Below, one piece after another: positions 23,624 to 33,281 of a stretch of 64,000 nucleotides of DNA (positions within the stretch are counted from its first letter, which is position 1; every line of letters starts with the position of its first letter). The position numbers were made by a program, and so were the translations under genes. The notes beneath the pieces are model-generated. The model was not told the origin of the DNA. It saw only the letters and a program-made list of their open reading frames with translations, and did no database searches. The stretch is from the NCBI GenBank assembly GCA_021741245.1, contig JAIOYF010000009.1, positions 107,705 to 171,704 of the forward strand, in the 5' to 3' direction. The stretch comes from Paracoccaceae bacterium (GTDB taxonomy: Bacteria; Pseudomonadota; Alphaproteobacteria; Rhodobacterales; Rhodobacteraceae).

Positions 23624-23664
23624 CCGCCGCCGTCGAAAGACGCGCGGCGGTTTTTTTATGGGAT
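23624..23664 (+). terminator. Rho-independent terminator after the small SOS peptide gene
   Basis: CCGCCGC (23624-23630) pairs with GCGGCGG, then a one-base bulge, then CGTC/GACG closes a GAAA tetraloop, followed by seven T residues from 23651. It ends the forward transcripts of recG and the small peptide gene before the reverse-strand scaffold gene at 23717. Confidence 0.8.
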
Positions 23665-23716
23665 GGGGCAGGTTTTTCTGAACGCGCGAACGCCAGAGCG
23701 GCGTCAAAAGGTTTGA

Positions 23717-24175
23717 TCAGCCCGATTGTTTTTGGGTCGATGAAAGGGCGGTTTCTGCGGCCTCTGTCGCGGCCTCGATCGCCAAAAGAATAGAGGCGTG
23801 GCGGTTTTTATACTCACGTGCAGGGATCAAAACCTCAAACCCGTCAAAGGGCGCCGAGGGAGTCTGGCCGCCCTCTTTGAGCATCAAACGCAGCGAATCA
23901 CGTGCAACCCGCAGCTCATCCACCGTCCGCCCGATCACGGCCCCCCCGACGACCGAAGCCGCAGCCTGACCCAAAGCGCAGGCTTTCACGTCTTGGGCAA
24001 AGCCGCTGACACGTCCATTCTCCATGGTCAGATCCACCGTCACGGTGGACCCGCAAAGGGGGGAGCGGCGTTTCACGCTGGCCTGTGGGGAAGACAGCCG
24101 ACCTAAATGGGGAATGTCGGCCGCCAATTCCAGAATGCGCCCGGAGTAGAGTTTGATCAGATCTGAGTCGCTCAT
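23717..24175 (-). CDS. Iron-sulfur cluster assembly scaffold-like protein (IscU/NifU N-terminal type)
   Basis: A 152-residue protein of the IscU/NifU-N family. Two of the three cluster-ligand Cys are visible: Cys41 in RRSPLCGSTV and Cys66 in DVKACALGQAAAS. The third Cys near the C-terminus is absent, as is common for this Rhodobacterales branch, so it may be a delivery or regulatory relative and not the main scaffold. The C-terminal 40 residues are Ala/Glu-rich. It faces hisI across 66 bases. Confidence 0.8.
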   Translation of the reverse strand: MSDSDLIKLYSGRILELAADIPHLGRLSSPQASVKRRSPLCGSTVTVDLTMENGRVSGFAQDVKACALGQAAASVVGGAVIGRTVDELRVARDSLRLMLKEGGQTPSAPFDGFEVLIPAREYKNRHASILLAIEAATEAAETALSSTQKQSG

Positions 24176-24241
24176 CGGTCGCTTTCCTGTTCGCTGTGTC
24201 TTAGATAGGACGAAATCATCGATCCGCCAAGGAGAAGCCCG

Positions 24242-24607
24242 ATGCCCTTTGATCCGCTGAGCCTAAAGTATGATGCGAATGGCTTAATTCCATGTATCGC
24301 GCAGGATCATGCGACGGGTGAGGTGCTGATGTTTGCATGGATGAATGCGCAGGCGGTAGCTGCAACCCTTGAGACTGGTCGGGTGACCTATTGGTCGCGG
24401 TCACGGCAAGCGTTTTGGATCAAGGGCGAAACCTCTGGCCATATGCAGAATCTGGTTGATCTGCGGTTGGATTGCGACCGAGATTGCCTTTTGGCACTTG
24501 TCACGCAAGAGGGGCCCGCCTGTCACACCAACCGCCGAAGCTGCTTTTACACGGCCGTCCGTGAGGGCGAAGAAATCAGCCTGATGGCGCCGATGACAGG
24601 GGCATGA
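24242..24607 (+). CDS. hisI: Phosphoribosyl-AMP cyclohydrolase HisI
   Basis: Opens the adenine ring of PR-AMP in histidine synthesis; zinc enzyme, cytoplasmic. It has 121 residues. The conserved TYWSRSRQAFWIKGETSGH segment and the metal-binding DCDRDCLL and CHTNRRSCF Cys/His clusters are present. It is the stand-alone form, not fused to HisE. It is preceded by AAGGAG at good distance. Confidence 0.95.
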   Translation: MPFDPLSLKYDANGLIPCIAQDHATGEVLMFAWMNAQAVAATLETGRVTYWSRSRQAFWIKGETSGHMQNLVDLRLDCDRDCLLALVTQEGPACHTNRRSCFYTAVREGEEISLMAPMTGA

Positions 24608-24708
24608 CGCGATTTTGGGCGATCAACCCTTGACCTTCGGGGTTGAAAGCCACTTATCTGCGCCCAAGATAATAAACTGACCGACACACCCAAGAAAGGA
24701 ATTCCAAC

Positions 24709-25311
24709 ATGGCTTTCACCCTTCCTGATCTGCCGTATGCCCATGACGCGCTGGCCTCACTTGGCATGTCGAAAGAGACGCTGGAGTATCACCACGACCT
24801 GCACCACAAGGCCTATGTCGACAATGGCAACAAGCTGATCGCTGGCACCGAGTGGGAGGGCAAGACCCTCGAAGAGGTGGTTGCGGGAACCTATGCTGCG
24901 GGTGCCGTTGCGCAAAATGGTATCTTCAACAATGCGTCGCAGCATTGGAATCACAACCTGTTTTGGGAAATTATGGGCCCCGGCGACGACAAGAAGATGC
25001 CCGGCGCTTTGGAAGCCGCTTTGGTGGAGGCCTTCGGCTCTGTCGCCAAGTTCAAAGAAGATTTCGCGGCCGCCGGTGCAGGACAGTTCGGTTCGGGCTG
25101 GGCGTGGCTGGTCAAGGACAAAGATGGCGCGCTGCGCGTGACAAAGACCGAAAACGGCGTGAACCCGGTTTGCTTTGGCCAGACTGCGCTTTTGGGCTGT
25201 GACGTGTGGGAGCATTCCTACTACATCGATTTCCGCAACAAGCGCCCGGCCTACCTGAGCAACTTCCTCGACAAGCTGGTGAACTGGGAAGCTGTCGCTG
25301 CCCGCATGTAA
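24709..25311 (+). CDS. sodB: Superoxide dismutase (Fe type)
   Basis: Converts superoxide to peroxide and oxygen. It has 200 residues. Metal ligands: His in the EYHHDLHHKAYV helix (two His), and Asp/His in GCDVWEHSYYIDFRNKRPAYL. The ASQHWNHNLFWE segment has Gln in the place that marks iron-type enzymes, in contrast to the Gly of manganese-type. The N-terminus has no signal peptide, so it acts in the cytoplasm. An AAAGGA site precedes the ATG at 24709, and a strong terminator follows. Confidence 0.95.
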   Translation: MAFTLPDLPYAHDALASLGMSKETLEYHHDLHHKAYVDNGNKLIAGTEWEGKTLEEVVAGTYAAGAVAQNGIFNNASQHWNHNLFWEIMGPGDDKKMPGALEAALVEAFGSVAKFKEDFAAAGAGQFGSGWAWLVKDKDGALRVTKTENGVNPVCFGQTALLGCDVWEHSYYIDFRNKRPAYLSNFLDKLVNWEAVAARM

Positions 25312-25334
25312 GTTCTAGCGAATATGAAATACAA

Positions 25335-25364
25335 AACCCGCGCAATGATTTGCGCGGGTTTTTT
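25335..25364 (+). terminator. Terminator after sodB
   Basis: AACCCGCGCA (25335-25344) and TGCGCGGGTT (25351-25360) form a perfect 10-bp stem with a six-base loop, and T residues run to 25364. The stem's own A-run on the left can also serve transcripts from the reverse-strand LOG gene. Confidence 0.88.
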
Positions 25365-25384
25365 AATTCTTGGTGACAGGTTTT

Positions 25385-25939
25385 TCAGGCAAGGGCCTTG
25401 GTCAGCGCTGTCATCAGTTCATCGGGCGTCGCGCAGGATAGGGTGAAGCCAAGGGAGTCCTCTTCGGCAAATCCCCGCTCGACGATGTGGTTCATCAGTT
25501 GAGTTAAGGGTGTCCAATAACCATCTGTATTCAAAAGAAAGATGGGCTTTGTGTGCAGCCCGATCTGGCGCCATGTCAGAACCTCAAAGAATTCATCCAA
25601 GGTGCCTGCGCCGCCGGGCAGAACCACGATGGCGTCCGAGTTCATGAACATCACCTTTTTGCGCTCATGCATGTCTTCGGTGATGACCAATTGGGTCAGG
25701 TCGCGCTTTCCGACTTCGCGCCCCATCAACGAGGTTGGGATGACGCCCATCGTGGGCCCCCCTTCGGCCTGTGTGGCCCGCGCCACCTCACCCATAAGGC
25801 CGACATCCCCTGCGCCATAGACCAAACGCCATCCCTTGCGGGCGATGCTTTGGCCGACGGCGCGGGCGTCGCGGGCATAGTGTTCATTCTGTCCCGGACG
25901 TGACCCGCAGAAGACACAAACTGATCTCACCTGCATCAT
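25385..25939 (-). CDS. LOG-family nucleoside monophosphate phosphoribohydrolase
   Basis: Member of the TIGR00730/LOG family; enzymes of this type split cytokinin riboside or other purine 5'-monophosphates into base and ribose 5-phosphate. The chosen start is ATG 25939 (an ATGATG pair after GAGGAAAA), giving 184 residues; a longer frame runs back into the LysM gene. It has SVCVFCGSRPG at the start, a Rossmann-like fold, and the hallmark PGGAGTLDEFFEVLTW. The real substrate in this organism is unknown. It is divergent from the LysM gene. Confidence 0.9.
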   Translation of the reverse strand: MMQVRSVCVFCGSRPGQNEHYARDARAVGQSIARKGWRLVYGAGDVGLMGEVARATQAEGGPTMGVIPTSLMGREVGKRDLTQLVITEDMHERKKVMFMNSDAIVVLPGGAGTLDEFFEVLTWRQIGLHTKPIFLLNTDGYWTPLTQLMNHIVERGFAEEDSLGFTLSCATPDELMTALTKALA

Positions 25940-26064
25940 GGAATGATTTTCCTCGTAACATATTGCATATCCCTGTGATATCTGGGTTCTTACAAAATGG
26001 AAAGCTGGCTGGGGACAAGCCGCAGGGCCTGCAAAGACGGGCCGATGAACGAACGGGGAAACGA

Positions 26065-27780
26065 ATGGCGTCGTGGACGGAAATGAGCGGGGGCGCACGT
26101 GCGGGCCTCGTGGCGCTTGGTGTGGCGGGCGTGACCGTTGTGGGAGCGCTGGTTTGGCGTGCCAACCAACCGGTGGTCGTGCCGCAAACGACGGCTCAGG
26201 TGGCTTCGCCTTCGCAACCCGCCGCGGCCGTGACGGCTGTGCCAGAGGGTGCGACCCCCTTGGTTCCAGAACAGCCCGTCGTGGCGGCCCCTATCTCGCC
26301 CAGCTTTGACAATTGGCGGGTTGAGGGGGACGGCAGTGCGGTCGTCTCTGGCCGGGCAGAGCCGGGGGCTGCGATTGCGGTTCTGGTGGACGGCGCGGTC
26401 GTGGCCGATACCTTTGCCTCCGGTTCTGGGGCGTTTGCGCTTTTGTTCACGCTTGCCCCGAATGACAGGCCCAGCATCATGATGCTTGAGGCGACCTTGG
26501 CTGATGGAACAAAGCTGCTGTCGGCCCAGACCATTGCGCTTGCACCCATCTTGGGGCCAGTCATTGCCGAAGTGGCAAGCGTGGAGGCTCCCGAGCCGGC
26601 GGCTCCACCTGCAGCGGTGGTGGTGACTGAAGATACGGTGACGGTCGTTCAGCCGCTTGTGGAGGCCACACCAGAGGAACCAGCCCAAGCAGAACCGGAA
26701 GTGGTTGCCGAGGAAACCATAGCCTCGGCTGAGGTTTCCACAGAACCCGCGCCACAACCGGTTGCCGAGGCACCGTTGGCCCCGATCTTGATTGATGCGA
26801 TTTCCTACAATGCTGCGGGGGATGTCTTATTGTCGGGCAAGGGGCAGGGCGGGCAGTTTGTTCGTGTCTACCTCGACAACGCACTGACCGCGACAGCAGG
26901 CGTTGCGCAGGCTGGCACGTGGCAGGTGACCCTGATCGATACCGCGCCGGGCATCTATACGCTGCGGGTTGATCAGATCGACGCAGATGGCAAGGTTACA
27001 GCGCGCTATGAAACGCCGTTCCAGCGCGAAACGCGCGAGGCCTTGGCCGCCTTGGCCCAACCCGCACAGTCCCCTGAACCCGCGCCGCAAACCGAAGTGG
27101 CGCAACCGCCAGAGCCTGAAGCCACGACAGAGGTCACAACCGAAGCTGCCGTGGCACCGACGCAAGAGGCGCAGGTGGCACCTTCGCCTGCCGTTGAAGC
27201 CGCCGAACCTGTTGCCCCGGCACAAGCTGCTCTTGTGGCAGAGAGTCCACCTGTCGCTGAACCTGTACCCTCCGATGCAGTTGTTGACGACGCCGCTGCC
27301 TCTGTGCCAGCCGTTGCGCCGTCCTCGACCGTGGTGCAAACGCCTGCCGAGCCTGAGCCGGCCCCGGATGTGGTTGCCGCTGCACCAGCCGTCGAAGCCA
27401 CCCCGCCGGTCCCAGAACCAGAAGCCCCAGAACCGGAGGCGATCGCGCAACCCGCCCCTGTTGTCGCGACAGTTGCACCCGAAGCGATTGCCAGCCAGTC
27501 AGCCGAGCCACAGTCGATTGCGACGGCGACGGTGGAGGCCGCGCCTGCGCAAGCCGCACCACCGGCGCTGGTGGCCCAACCTGCCGCAGAAACCGCCCCG
27601 CCACCCGTGCCTGCGACCGTCTCCATTACCGTGCAACCCGGTTACACGCTTTGGGGGATCGCACGGGCGAGCCTTGGGGATGGAGTGCTTTATGTGCAGG
27701 TGTTTAACGCCAACAAGGACAAGATCCGAAACCCGGACCTGATCTATCCGGGTCAGGTGTTCACATTGCCTGTGCAGTAA
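26065..27780 (+). CDS. Membrane-anchored LysM protein with Ig-like domains and a long Pro/Ala/Glu-rich linker
   Basis: The start ATG 26065 gives 571 residues. Order: one N-terminal membrane span (about 10-28, GLVALGVAGVTVVGALVW), a short Pro/Ala linker, an Ig-like domain (about 78-165, RVEGDGSAVVSGRAEPGA), an acidic Pro-rich stretch, a second Ig-like domain (about 235-320, LSGKGQGGQFVRVYLDN), an about 190-residue linker made almost only of Pro, Ala, Glu, Val and Thr, and a C-terminal LysM domain (about 523-571, QPGYTLWGIARASLGDG). LysM binds peptidoglycan, so the protein probably spans the periplasm from inner membrane to wall. It is transcribed away from the LOG gene. Confidence 0.85.
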   Translation: MASWTEMSGGARAGLVALGVAGVTVVGALVWRANQPVVVPQTTAQVASPSQPAAAVTAVPEGATPLVPEQPVVAAPISPSFDNWRVEGDGSAVVSGRAEPGAAIAVLVDGAVVADTFASGSGAFALLFTLAPNDRPSIMMLEATLADGTKLLSAQTIALAPILGPVIAEVASVEAPEPAAPPAAVVVTEDTVTVVQPLVEATPEEPAQAEPEVVAEETIASAEVSTEPAPQPVAEAPLAPILIDAISYNAAGDVLLSGKGQGGQFVRVYLDNALTATAGVAQAGTWQVTLIDTAPGIYTLRVDQIDADGKVTARYETPFQRETREALAALAQPAQSPEPAPQTEVAQPPEPEATTEVTTEAAVAPTQEAQVAPSPAVEAAEPVAPAQAALVAESPPVAEPVPSDAVVDDAAASVPAVAPSSTVVQTPAEPEPAPDVVAAAPAVEATPPVPEPEAPEPEAIAQPAPVVATVAPEAIASQSAEPQSIATATVEAAPAQAAPPALVAQPAAETAPPPVPATVSITVQPGYTLWGIARASLGDGVLYVQVFNANKDKIRNPDLIYPGQVFTLPVQ

Positions 27781-27846
27781 TCACCAACCTTAGCCTCTGG
27801 TCTTTTCCGGGCCGTGCTCCTAGGTATGGGCACGAAAGAGGCTTCC

Positions 27847-29727
27847 ATGACCCAAACTCCAGATATCAAAGAACGTCCGGCCTCTGGCTGGCAGACCATT
27901 TTACGCGTCATCCCCTATCTATGGCCGTCGGATAAGCCATGGGTCAAGCGGCGGGTGATTGCATCGCTGACGATGCTGTTGATGGCAAAGTTCGTCTCGG
28001 TCTCTACCCCCTTCATCTATAAGCAAGCGGTGGATTCGCTGGCAGGCGACGCGCCTGACGCGGCAACCCTGATGGGGTTGGCGGCTGTGGGTTTGACCAT
28101 TGCCTATGGCATGGCCCGGCTTTTGACCGTGGCGTTTCAGGAATTGCGCGATGCGGTCTTTGTGCGGGTGGGACAAAGGGCGCTGCGCCAATTGGCGCTT
28201 GAAACCTTTACCCATATTCACCGCCTTTCGCTGCGCTATCACATCACCCGCAAGACGGGCGGGCTTAGCCGGATCATCGAGCGCGGGGTAAAGGGCGTCG
28301 ATTTCCTGCTTCGCTTCATGCTGTTGTCGATTGGGCCGTTGATCCTTGAACTGGTAATGGTTTCGATCATCTTTGCCACGGTCTTTGGCTGGCAATATGC
28401 GGCTGTGGTGATCGTGGTGATCTCGATCTATGTCGCCTTTACCTTTCGCGTCACCGAATGGCGCGTGCAGGTGCGGCGTGAAATGAACGCGCAAGACACA
28501 GATGCCAACCAAAAGGCCATCGACAGTCTTTTGAATTTTGAGACGGTCAAATACTTCAACGCCGAAACGTTGGAGGCCAACCGCTATGACAATGCCATGC
28601 GCAAGTATGAGACCGCGGCGGTAAAGACGGGCCTCTCGCTCAGCTTTTTGAACGTGGGGCAAAGTCTGTTGATCACCTCGGGCCTGATCATCGTGATGGT
28701 GATGGCGGCCAAAGGGGTTCAGGCAGGCACGCTGACGGTGGGCGATTTCGTCATGGTCAATGCCTATATGATCCAGATCACCATGCCCCTGAACTTTCTG
28801 GGCACGGTCTACCGCGAAATCCGGCAATCCCTGACCGATATGGGCGAGATGTTTGGCCTGTTGGGCCAGCCGACTGAGGTGGTGGACAAACCAAACGCCC
28901 CTGCGCTGTCGGTGACCAAGGGCGAGATTGCGTTTCGCGATGTGCGGTTCGACTATGATCCGGCGCGCCCGATCCTAAAGGGCATCAGCTTTACCGTGGC
29001 ACCGGGGCAGCGTGTGGCGCTTGTTGGCCCCTCAGGATCGGGGAAATCCACTATCGCGCGGCTGTTGTTCCGGTTTTACGATGTGACCGGGGGCGGCATT
29101 GCCATTGATGGGCAGGACCTGCGCGATGTGCAGCAAAGCACGATCCATGCATCCATCGGGGTGGTGCCGCAAGACACGGTGCTGTTCAACGACACCGTCT
29201 ATTACAACATCGCCTATGGTCGTGCTGACGCCAGCCGAGAAGAGGTGGAGGAAGCCGCACGTGCGGCCAAGATCCATGATTTCATCACCTCGCTGCCCGA
29301 TGGGTATGAGACGACGGTGGGCGAACGTGGGCTGAAGCTGTCGGGTGGGGAAAAACAACGGGTGGGCATTGCCCGAACCTTGCTGAAAAACCCGCCGATC
29401 CTGATCTTGGATGAGGCGACATCGGCGCTGGACACCCAGACCGAGCGCGATATCCAAGACAGCCTGCAGCGCATGGGTGAGGGGCGGTCTGTCATCACCA
29501 TCGCGCACCGCCTGTCAACGATTGCCGATGCGGATCAGATCCTTGTGCTGGAGGCGGGCGAGATTGTCGAACGTGGCACGCATGAGGTTCTGTTGACCAA
29601 AGGCGGACGCTATGCCGCCATGTGGGCGCGCCAATCGGCCGAGGAAGAGACGCCGACCGCTGACGCGGCAGCGCAGACCGACAGCACACAACACGAGGGG
29701 TTCCACCGCCTCCGTGCACATCCCTAG
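27847..29727 (+). CDS. Atm1-type ABC exporter (permease plus ATPase)
   Basis: Half-size exporter related to mitochondrial Atm1 and bacterial heavy-metal/glutathione-conjugate exporters. The start ATG 27847 follows AAAGAGG and gives 626 residues. The N-terminal about 330 residues hold six membrane spans, with the family segment RALRQLALETFTHIHRLSLR and the DSLLNFETVKYFNAE region that faces the substrate. The ATPase part has GPSGSGKST (Walker A), LSGGEKQRVG (signature), ILILDEATSALD (Walker B) and AHRLST (switch His). Family members move glutathione-linked compounds that feed Fe-S and metal balance. It ends 18 bases short of the convergent RND gene. Confidence 0.9.
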   Translation: MTQTPDIKERPASGWQTILRVIPYLWPSDKPWVKRRVIASLTMLLMAKFVSVSTPFIYKQAVDSLAGDAPDAATLMGLAAVGLTIAYGMARLLTVAFQELRDAVFVRVGQRALRQLALETFTHIHRLSLRYHITRKTGGLSRIIERGVKGVDFLLRFMLLSIGPLILELVMVSIIFATVFGWQYAAVVIVVISIYVAFTFRVTEWRVQVRREMNAQDTDANQKAIDSLLNFETVKYFNAETLEANRYDNAMRKYETAAVKTGLSLSFLNVGQSLLITSGLIIVMVMAAKGVQAGTLTVGDFVMVNAYMIQITMPLNFLGTVYREIRQSLTDMGEMFGLLGQPTEVVDKPNAPALSVTKGEIAFRDVRFDYDPARPILKGISFTVAPGQRVALVGPSGSGKSTIARLLFRFYDVTGGGIAIDGQDLRDVQQSTIHASIGVVPQDTVLFNDTVYYNIAYGRADASREEVEEAARAAKIHDFITSLPDGYETTVGERGLKLSGGEKQRVGIARTLLKNPPILILDEATSALDTQTERDIQDSLQRMGEGRSVITIAHRLSTIADADQILVLEAGEIVERGTHEVLLTKGGRYAAMWARQSAEEETPTADAAAQTDSTQHEGFHRLRAHP

Positions 29728-29744
29728 TTGGTATCGGCCGCCGG

Positions 29745-32700
29745 TTATTCGGCGGCTGTCTGAATGGCGATGACCGGGCGTTCTTTGTTGCCAGAGGGCG
29801 GCATGTCAGGTTCGGGTTCGTCCCACAAGATCAGCGGGCCACGCAATTTGCGCGCGGCCTGCTCCAAGGCCAGATCGCGCGCGGCACGGCTGTTCTTGCC
29901 CTTTGTCAGCGCCGAAAGCCCGGCCCAGCCCCGATAGGCCCCGGCCCAGAACCAGACCCGCAACGCCAGCAGCGCCGGGGTCAGCATCAGGGTCAGCACG
30001 GTGGCGATGCCAAGGCCAAAGACCACGGCCGTTGCCAGTTGCTTCCACCAAAGCGCCGAGGGGCTGTTGATCGTATAGCCCCCGCCGATGAAATCGACCG
30101 ACAGGCCAAACATCATCGGTGCCAATCCGGCCATGGTGGTGATTGTGGTCAACAGCACCGGTCGCAACCGCTGTTCTGCCGTGCGGGTAATCGCCTCCAG
30201 CTTTGGCATATAGCGGCTGAATTCCTGATAGGTGTCGATCAAGATGATATTGTTGTTCACCACGATCCCGGCGAGAGCCACGATCCCGGTGCCCGTCATG
30301 ATGATCGAAAAGGTCTGGCCCATCACCAGCATGCCAACCAGAACGCCCGCCGTCGACAAGACCACCGCAAGCAAGACAAGGATGGAATTGTAGACCGAAT
30401 TGAACTGGGCCAGCAGAATGATGAACATCAACCCAAGTGCCCCGGCGAAGGCCTTGGCCAGAAAGGCCCCGCTTTCGGCCTGATCTTCCTGATCCCCGGT
30501 CCATGCCCAGCGAACCCCGGGTGGCAAGGGGTCGGTTTCCAACCACGTGGTCAGTTGGTCGATGCGTTCTGTTGCATTGATCGGCACACCGTCTTCGCGC
30601 ACCAAGCCATCGGCAACGCCTGCCTTGATGTCATAAGTTCTGGCCTCATCCACGCGGTCGATGCGGCCCAGTTTGGGGACGGGCTGTCGCGAGACAAAGT
30701 TTGACAGCGGGATAAGACCCGTCTCGGTGCGGACTTTCAGGGTATCTAGGGTGGACAGAACCCGATCTGCCTGTGGCAGGCGGACACGGATATCAATTTC
30801 CTCGTCAGACGAGGCAACGCGCATCTGGTCCAACAACACGCCACGCGTGACCAGCTGTATCATACCCCCAACGGTTGCCACATCCGCCCCAAAGCGGCCA
30901 GCGGCGGCCATGTCGACATTGATCTCCCAGTCAATGCCGGGCAGGGGGCGGGTATCATCGATGCCGATGATACCCTCCATCCCCTCCATCTTGGCGCGGA
31001 TCGTGCGCACCGCTGCGTCAAGCGCGCCAAAGTCATCCCCGGATAACCTCAGATGAAGCGGTTTGCCTGATGCCGGGCCAGAGGCTGCGGACAGGACTTC
31101 GACCTTTATGCCCGGCAAGACCTGCAATTTGCGGGTCACTTCGGACACGATCTGATCACCGCCAAGGTCGGGGTTGCCTGTCCGCTCTTCCCAAAGCGCA
31201 AGTTCCAGCTGTATCTGACCGACGGTGTCCAAGGGGGCCTCGGCCCCGCCGGTGTTGGAATTCAAGCCCCCCGCACCGGCAAAGGAAAACGTCGAGGCGA
31301 TGCCCGGCGTGCCGATCACAATCTCTTCGGCCTCGCGCAGTAGGGCGTCTTTTTCATCCAAAGACAGGTTGCCCCTTGCACGGACATAGACGATGGCCTG
31401 TTCCGGCTCTGTCGCCACAAAGAATTCAACGCCCTTGCCATATTGGGTATAGAGGCCAAAAACCATCACCACAAATCCGACCACAGCGCCGATGGTGACC
31501 AAAGGCATGATCGGGTTTCCGGTCAAAAAGCGGATCACATGGCCAAAGCTGCCACGCTGATACCCGGCCTGAACCTTTGCCCGTCGCAGAGGTTTGGCCG
31601 CCTCCAACGTGATCGATGCTGCAAGCCCACCCAAAGTCAACAGCCCAAGCCCCGGCAGAATGCCGAAAAGCCCGGCCTCGCGCGGGGCCAAAAGCAAGGT
31701 CACGCCGCCAAACAAGACCACCATCGCGACCAAGACCAGCAGCGCCCGCACGGCCCAAGGCAAGGGGCGAAGGCCCTGCGCCATCGCCTCCAGCCGCCGG
31801 GTCACACGCCCCGCAACGCCACCCAGAACCGGGACATAGACCAAGGCCACCAAAAGCGACGCGGTCAGCACAAAGATCAGCGTCACAGGCAACATGCCCA
31901 TGAATTCCCCCGCGACACCGGGCCAGAACAGCATCGGCAAAAACGCACAAAGTGTTGTCGCGGTGGAGGAGATGATGGGCCAGAACATCCGCTTTGCGGC
32001 CTCGGTATAAGCGGCCATGGGGCCTGTGCCATCTTGGATGCGCTTGTCGGCATATTCGACCACAACGATGCCGCCATCAACCAACATGCCGACCGCCAAG
32101 ATCAGGCCAAACATCACGATGTTGGAAACCGATATGCCCAGAACCGCGAAAAAGGCAAAGGTCAGAAGGAACGTCGTGGGGATCGAAAAGCCAACCAGCA
32201 AAGCCGAGCGTGTGCCAAGGGCTGCCAGAACCACGATGATCACCAAGGCAATCGCGGTCAGAACCGCACCTTCAAGCTGCCGCACCATCCCCTCCACGCT
32301 GGAGGATTGATCAAGCGATGCTGTGACGGTCACGCCCTTGCGCAGCGCCTCTGGCCATTTTGCGACTTCTTCCGCGACCACGCTGCGGACCAGCTTTGTG
32401 GTGTCGATCAGGTTAAAGCCTTTGCGCTTTACCACCTGAATGGCCACGGTCGACTCGCCGTTGAACCGCGCCGTGCCACGGGCGTCTTCGAAGGTCAGGC
32501 GAATATCGGCCAGATCGCCAAGGGTGATCTGCCGATCGCCAGTGCCCTTGACGGGCAGCGCATAGACATCGGCGACAGAGCGAAAGTTTGACGGCACCTT
32601 GACGGCAAAGGCCCCGTTGGGGGTTTCCACCTCACCCGCCGCGATCAACTGGTTGTTGCGCGTGACCACGGTTATCAATTCGCCCGCGGTGATGTTATAG

Positions 32701-33281
32701 GCCTCCAGCCGCAGTGGATCGATCAACACCTCCAACATTTCGTCGCGGTGGCCCGCCAATTCAGCCTTCAAGATCGGTTCAAGCGCGGCGATCCGGCTTT
32801 GCAGATCTTTTGCGGCGCGCAAAAGCGTCGCTTCGGGAATATCCCCCGAAAGGGCGATGACAAGGATCGGAAACTCGCTGAAGTTGATCTCATTGACCGA
32901 GTATTTGTCCGCCCCAGCCGGAAACAGCGCCTCGGCACTGTTCATCCGGTCGCGTACATCCGCAATGGTCTGGTCCTTGTCCCAGCCAAATTCAAACTCC
33001 AGCGCCACGCCGCCATAGCCTTCGGAGGCGGTGCCCGATATCCGCTTTAACCCATCAAGGCCGGAAAGCTCTTTTTCCATGACCTCGACCAAAAGCGTCT
33101 CGCTGTCCGCCGCAGATATGCCGGGAAACGGAACCGACACGAAAAGGGCAGGGATATCAATATCGGGTTCACCCTCTTTGGGCAGGCTGACATAGGCCAA
33201 AATCCCGGCCGAGATTGACAGGATGATAAAGGCCACAACCATACGCGCACGGGCGGCAGCCCAGTCGATGATCCCGATCAT
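29745..33281 (-). CDS. RND efflux pump inner-membrane permease
   Basis: Proton-driven exporter of 1178 residues, longer than the usual about 1030. It has the standard double plan: span 1, periplasmic porter domain, spans 2-6, then the same again. The second half contains the ALAGIVVNNNIILIDTYQEF segment, the normal span 10-11 motif. The extra length lies mainly between spans 6 and 7 (about 500-600), where several more hydrophobic runs appear, and in a Pro/Glu tail. Substrates cannot be told. The start overlaps the adaptor stop by ATGA. A 7-bp hairpin GCCGCCG/CGGCGGC (29737-29756) covers its stop codon. Confidence 0.92.
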   Translation of the reverse strand: MIGIIDWAAARARMVVAFIILSISAGILAYVSLPKEGEPDIDIPALFVSVPFPGISAADSETLLVEVMEKELSGLDGLKRISGTASEGYGGVALEFEFGWDKDQTIADVRDRMNSAEALFPAGADKYSVNEINFSEFPILVIALSGDIPEATLLRAAKDLQSRIAALEPILKAELAGHRDEMLEVLIDPLRLEAYNITAGELITVVTRNNQLIAAGEVETPNGAFAVKVPSNFRSVADVYALPVKGTGDRQITLGDLADIRLTFEDARGTARFNGESTVAIQVVKRKGFNLIDTTKLVRSVVAEEVAKWPEALRKGVTVTASLDQSSSVEGMVRQLEGAVLTAIALVIIVVLAALGTRSALLVGFSIPTTFLLTFAFFAVLGISVSNIVMFGLILAVGMLVDGGIVVVEYADKRIQDGTGPMAAYTEAAKRMFWPIISSTATTLCAFLPMLFWPGVAGEFMGMLPVTLIFVLTASLLVALVYVPVLGGVAGRVTRRLEAMAQGLRPLPWAVRALLVLVAMVVLFGGVTLLLAPREAGLFGILPGLGLLTLGGLAASITLEAAKPLRRAKVQAGYQRGSFGHVIRFLTGNPIMPLVTIGAVVGFVVMVFGLYTQYGKGVEFFVATEPEQAIVYVRARGNLSLDEKDALLREAEEIVIGTPGIASTFSFAGAGGLNSNTGGAEAPLDTVGQIQLELALWEERTGNPDLGGDQIVSEVTRKLQVLPGIKVEVLSAASGPASGKPLHLRLSGDDFGALDAAVRTIRAKMEGMEGIIGIDDTRPLPGIDWEINVDMAAAGRFGADVATVGGMIQLVTRGVLLDQMRVASSDEEIDIRVRLPQADRVLSTLDTLKVRTETGLIPLSNFVSRQPVPKLGRIDRVDEARTYDIKAGVADGLVREDGVPINATERIDQLTTWLETDPLPPGVRWAWTGDQEDQAESGAFLAKAFAGALGLMFIILLAQFNSVYNSILVLLAVVLSTAGVLVGMLVMGQTFSIIMTGTGIVALAGIVVNNNIILIDTYQEFSRYMPKLEAITRTAEQRLRPVLLTTITTMAGLAPMMFGLSVDFIGGGYTINSPSALWWKQLATAVVFGLGIATVLTLMLTPALLALRVWFWAGAYRGWAGLSALTKGKNSRAARDLALEQAARKLRGPLILWDEPEPDMPPSGNKERPVIAIQTAAE

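Noticed and set aside
27006..27626. Gly/Ala/Ser-rich reverse frame of 206 residues in the LysM gene
   Set aside because: It mirrors the repetitive Pro/Ala/Glu codons of the linker on the other strand and has no start signals.
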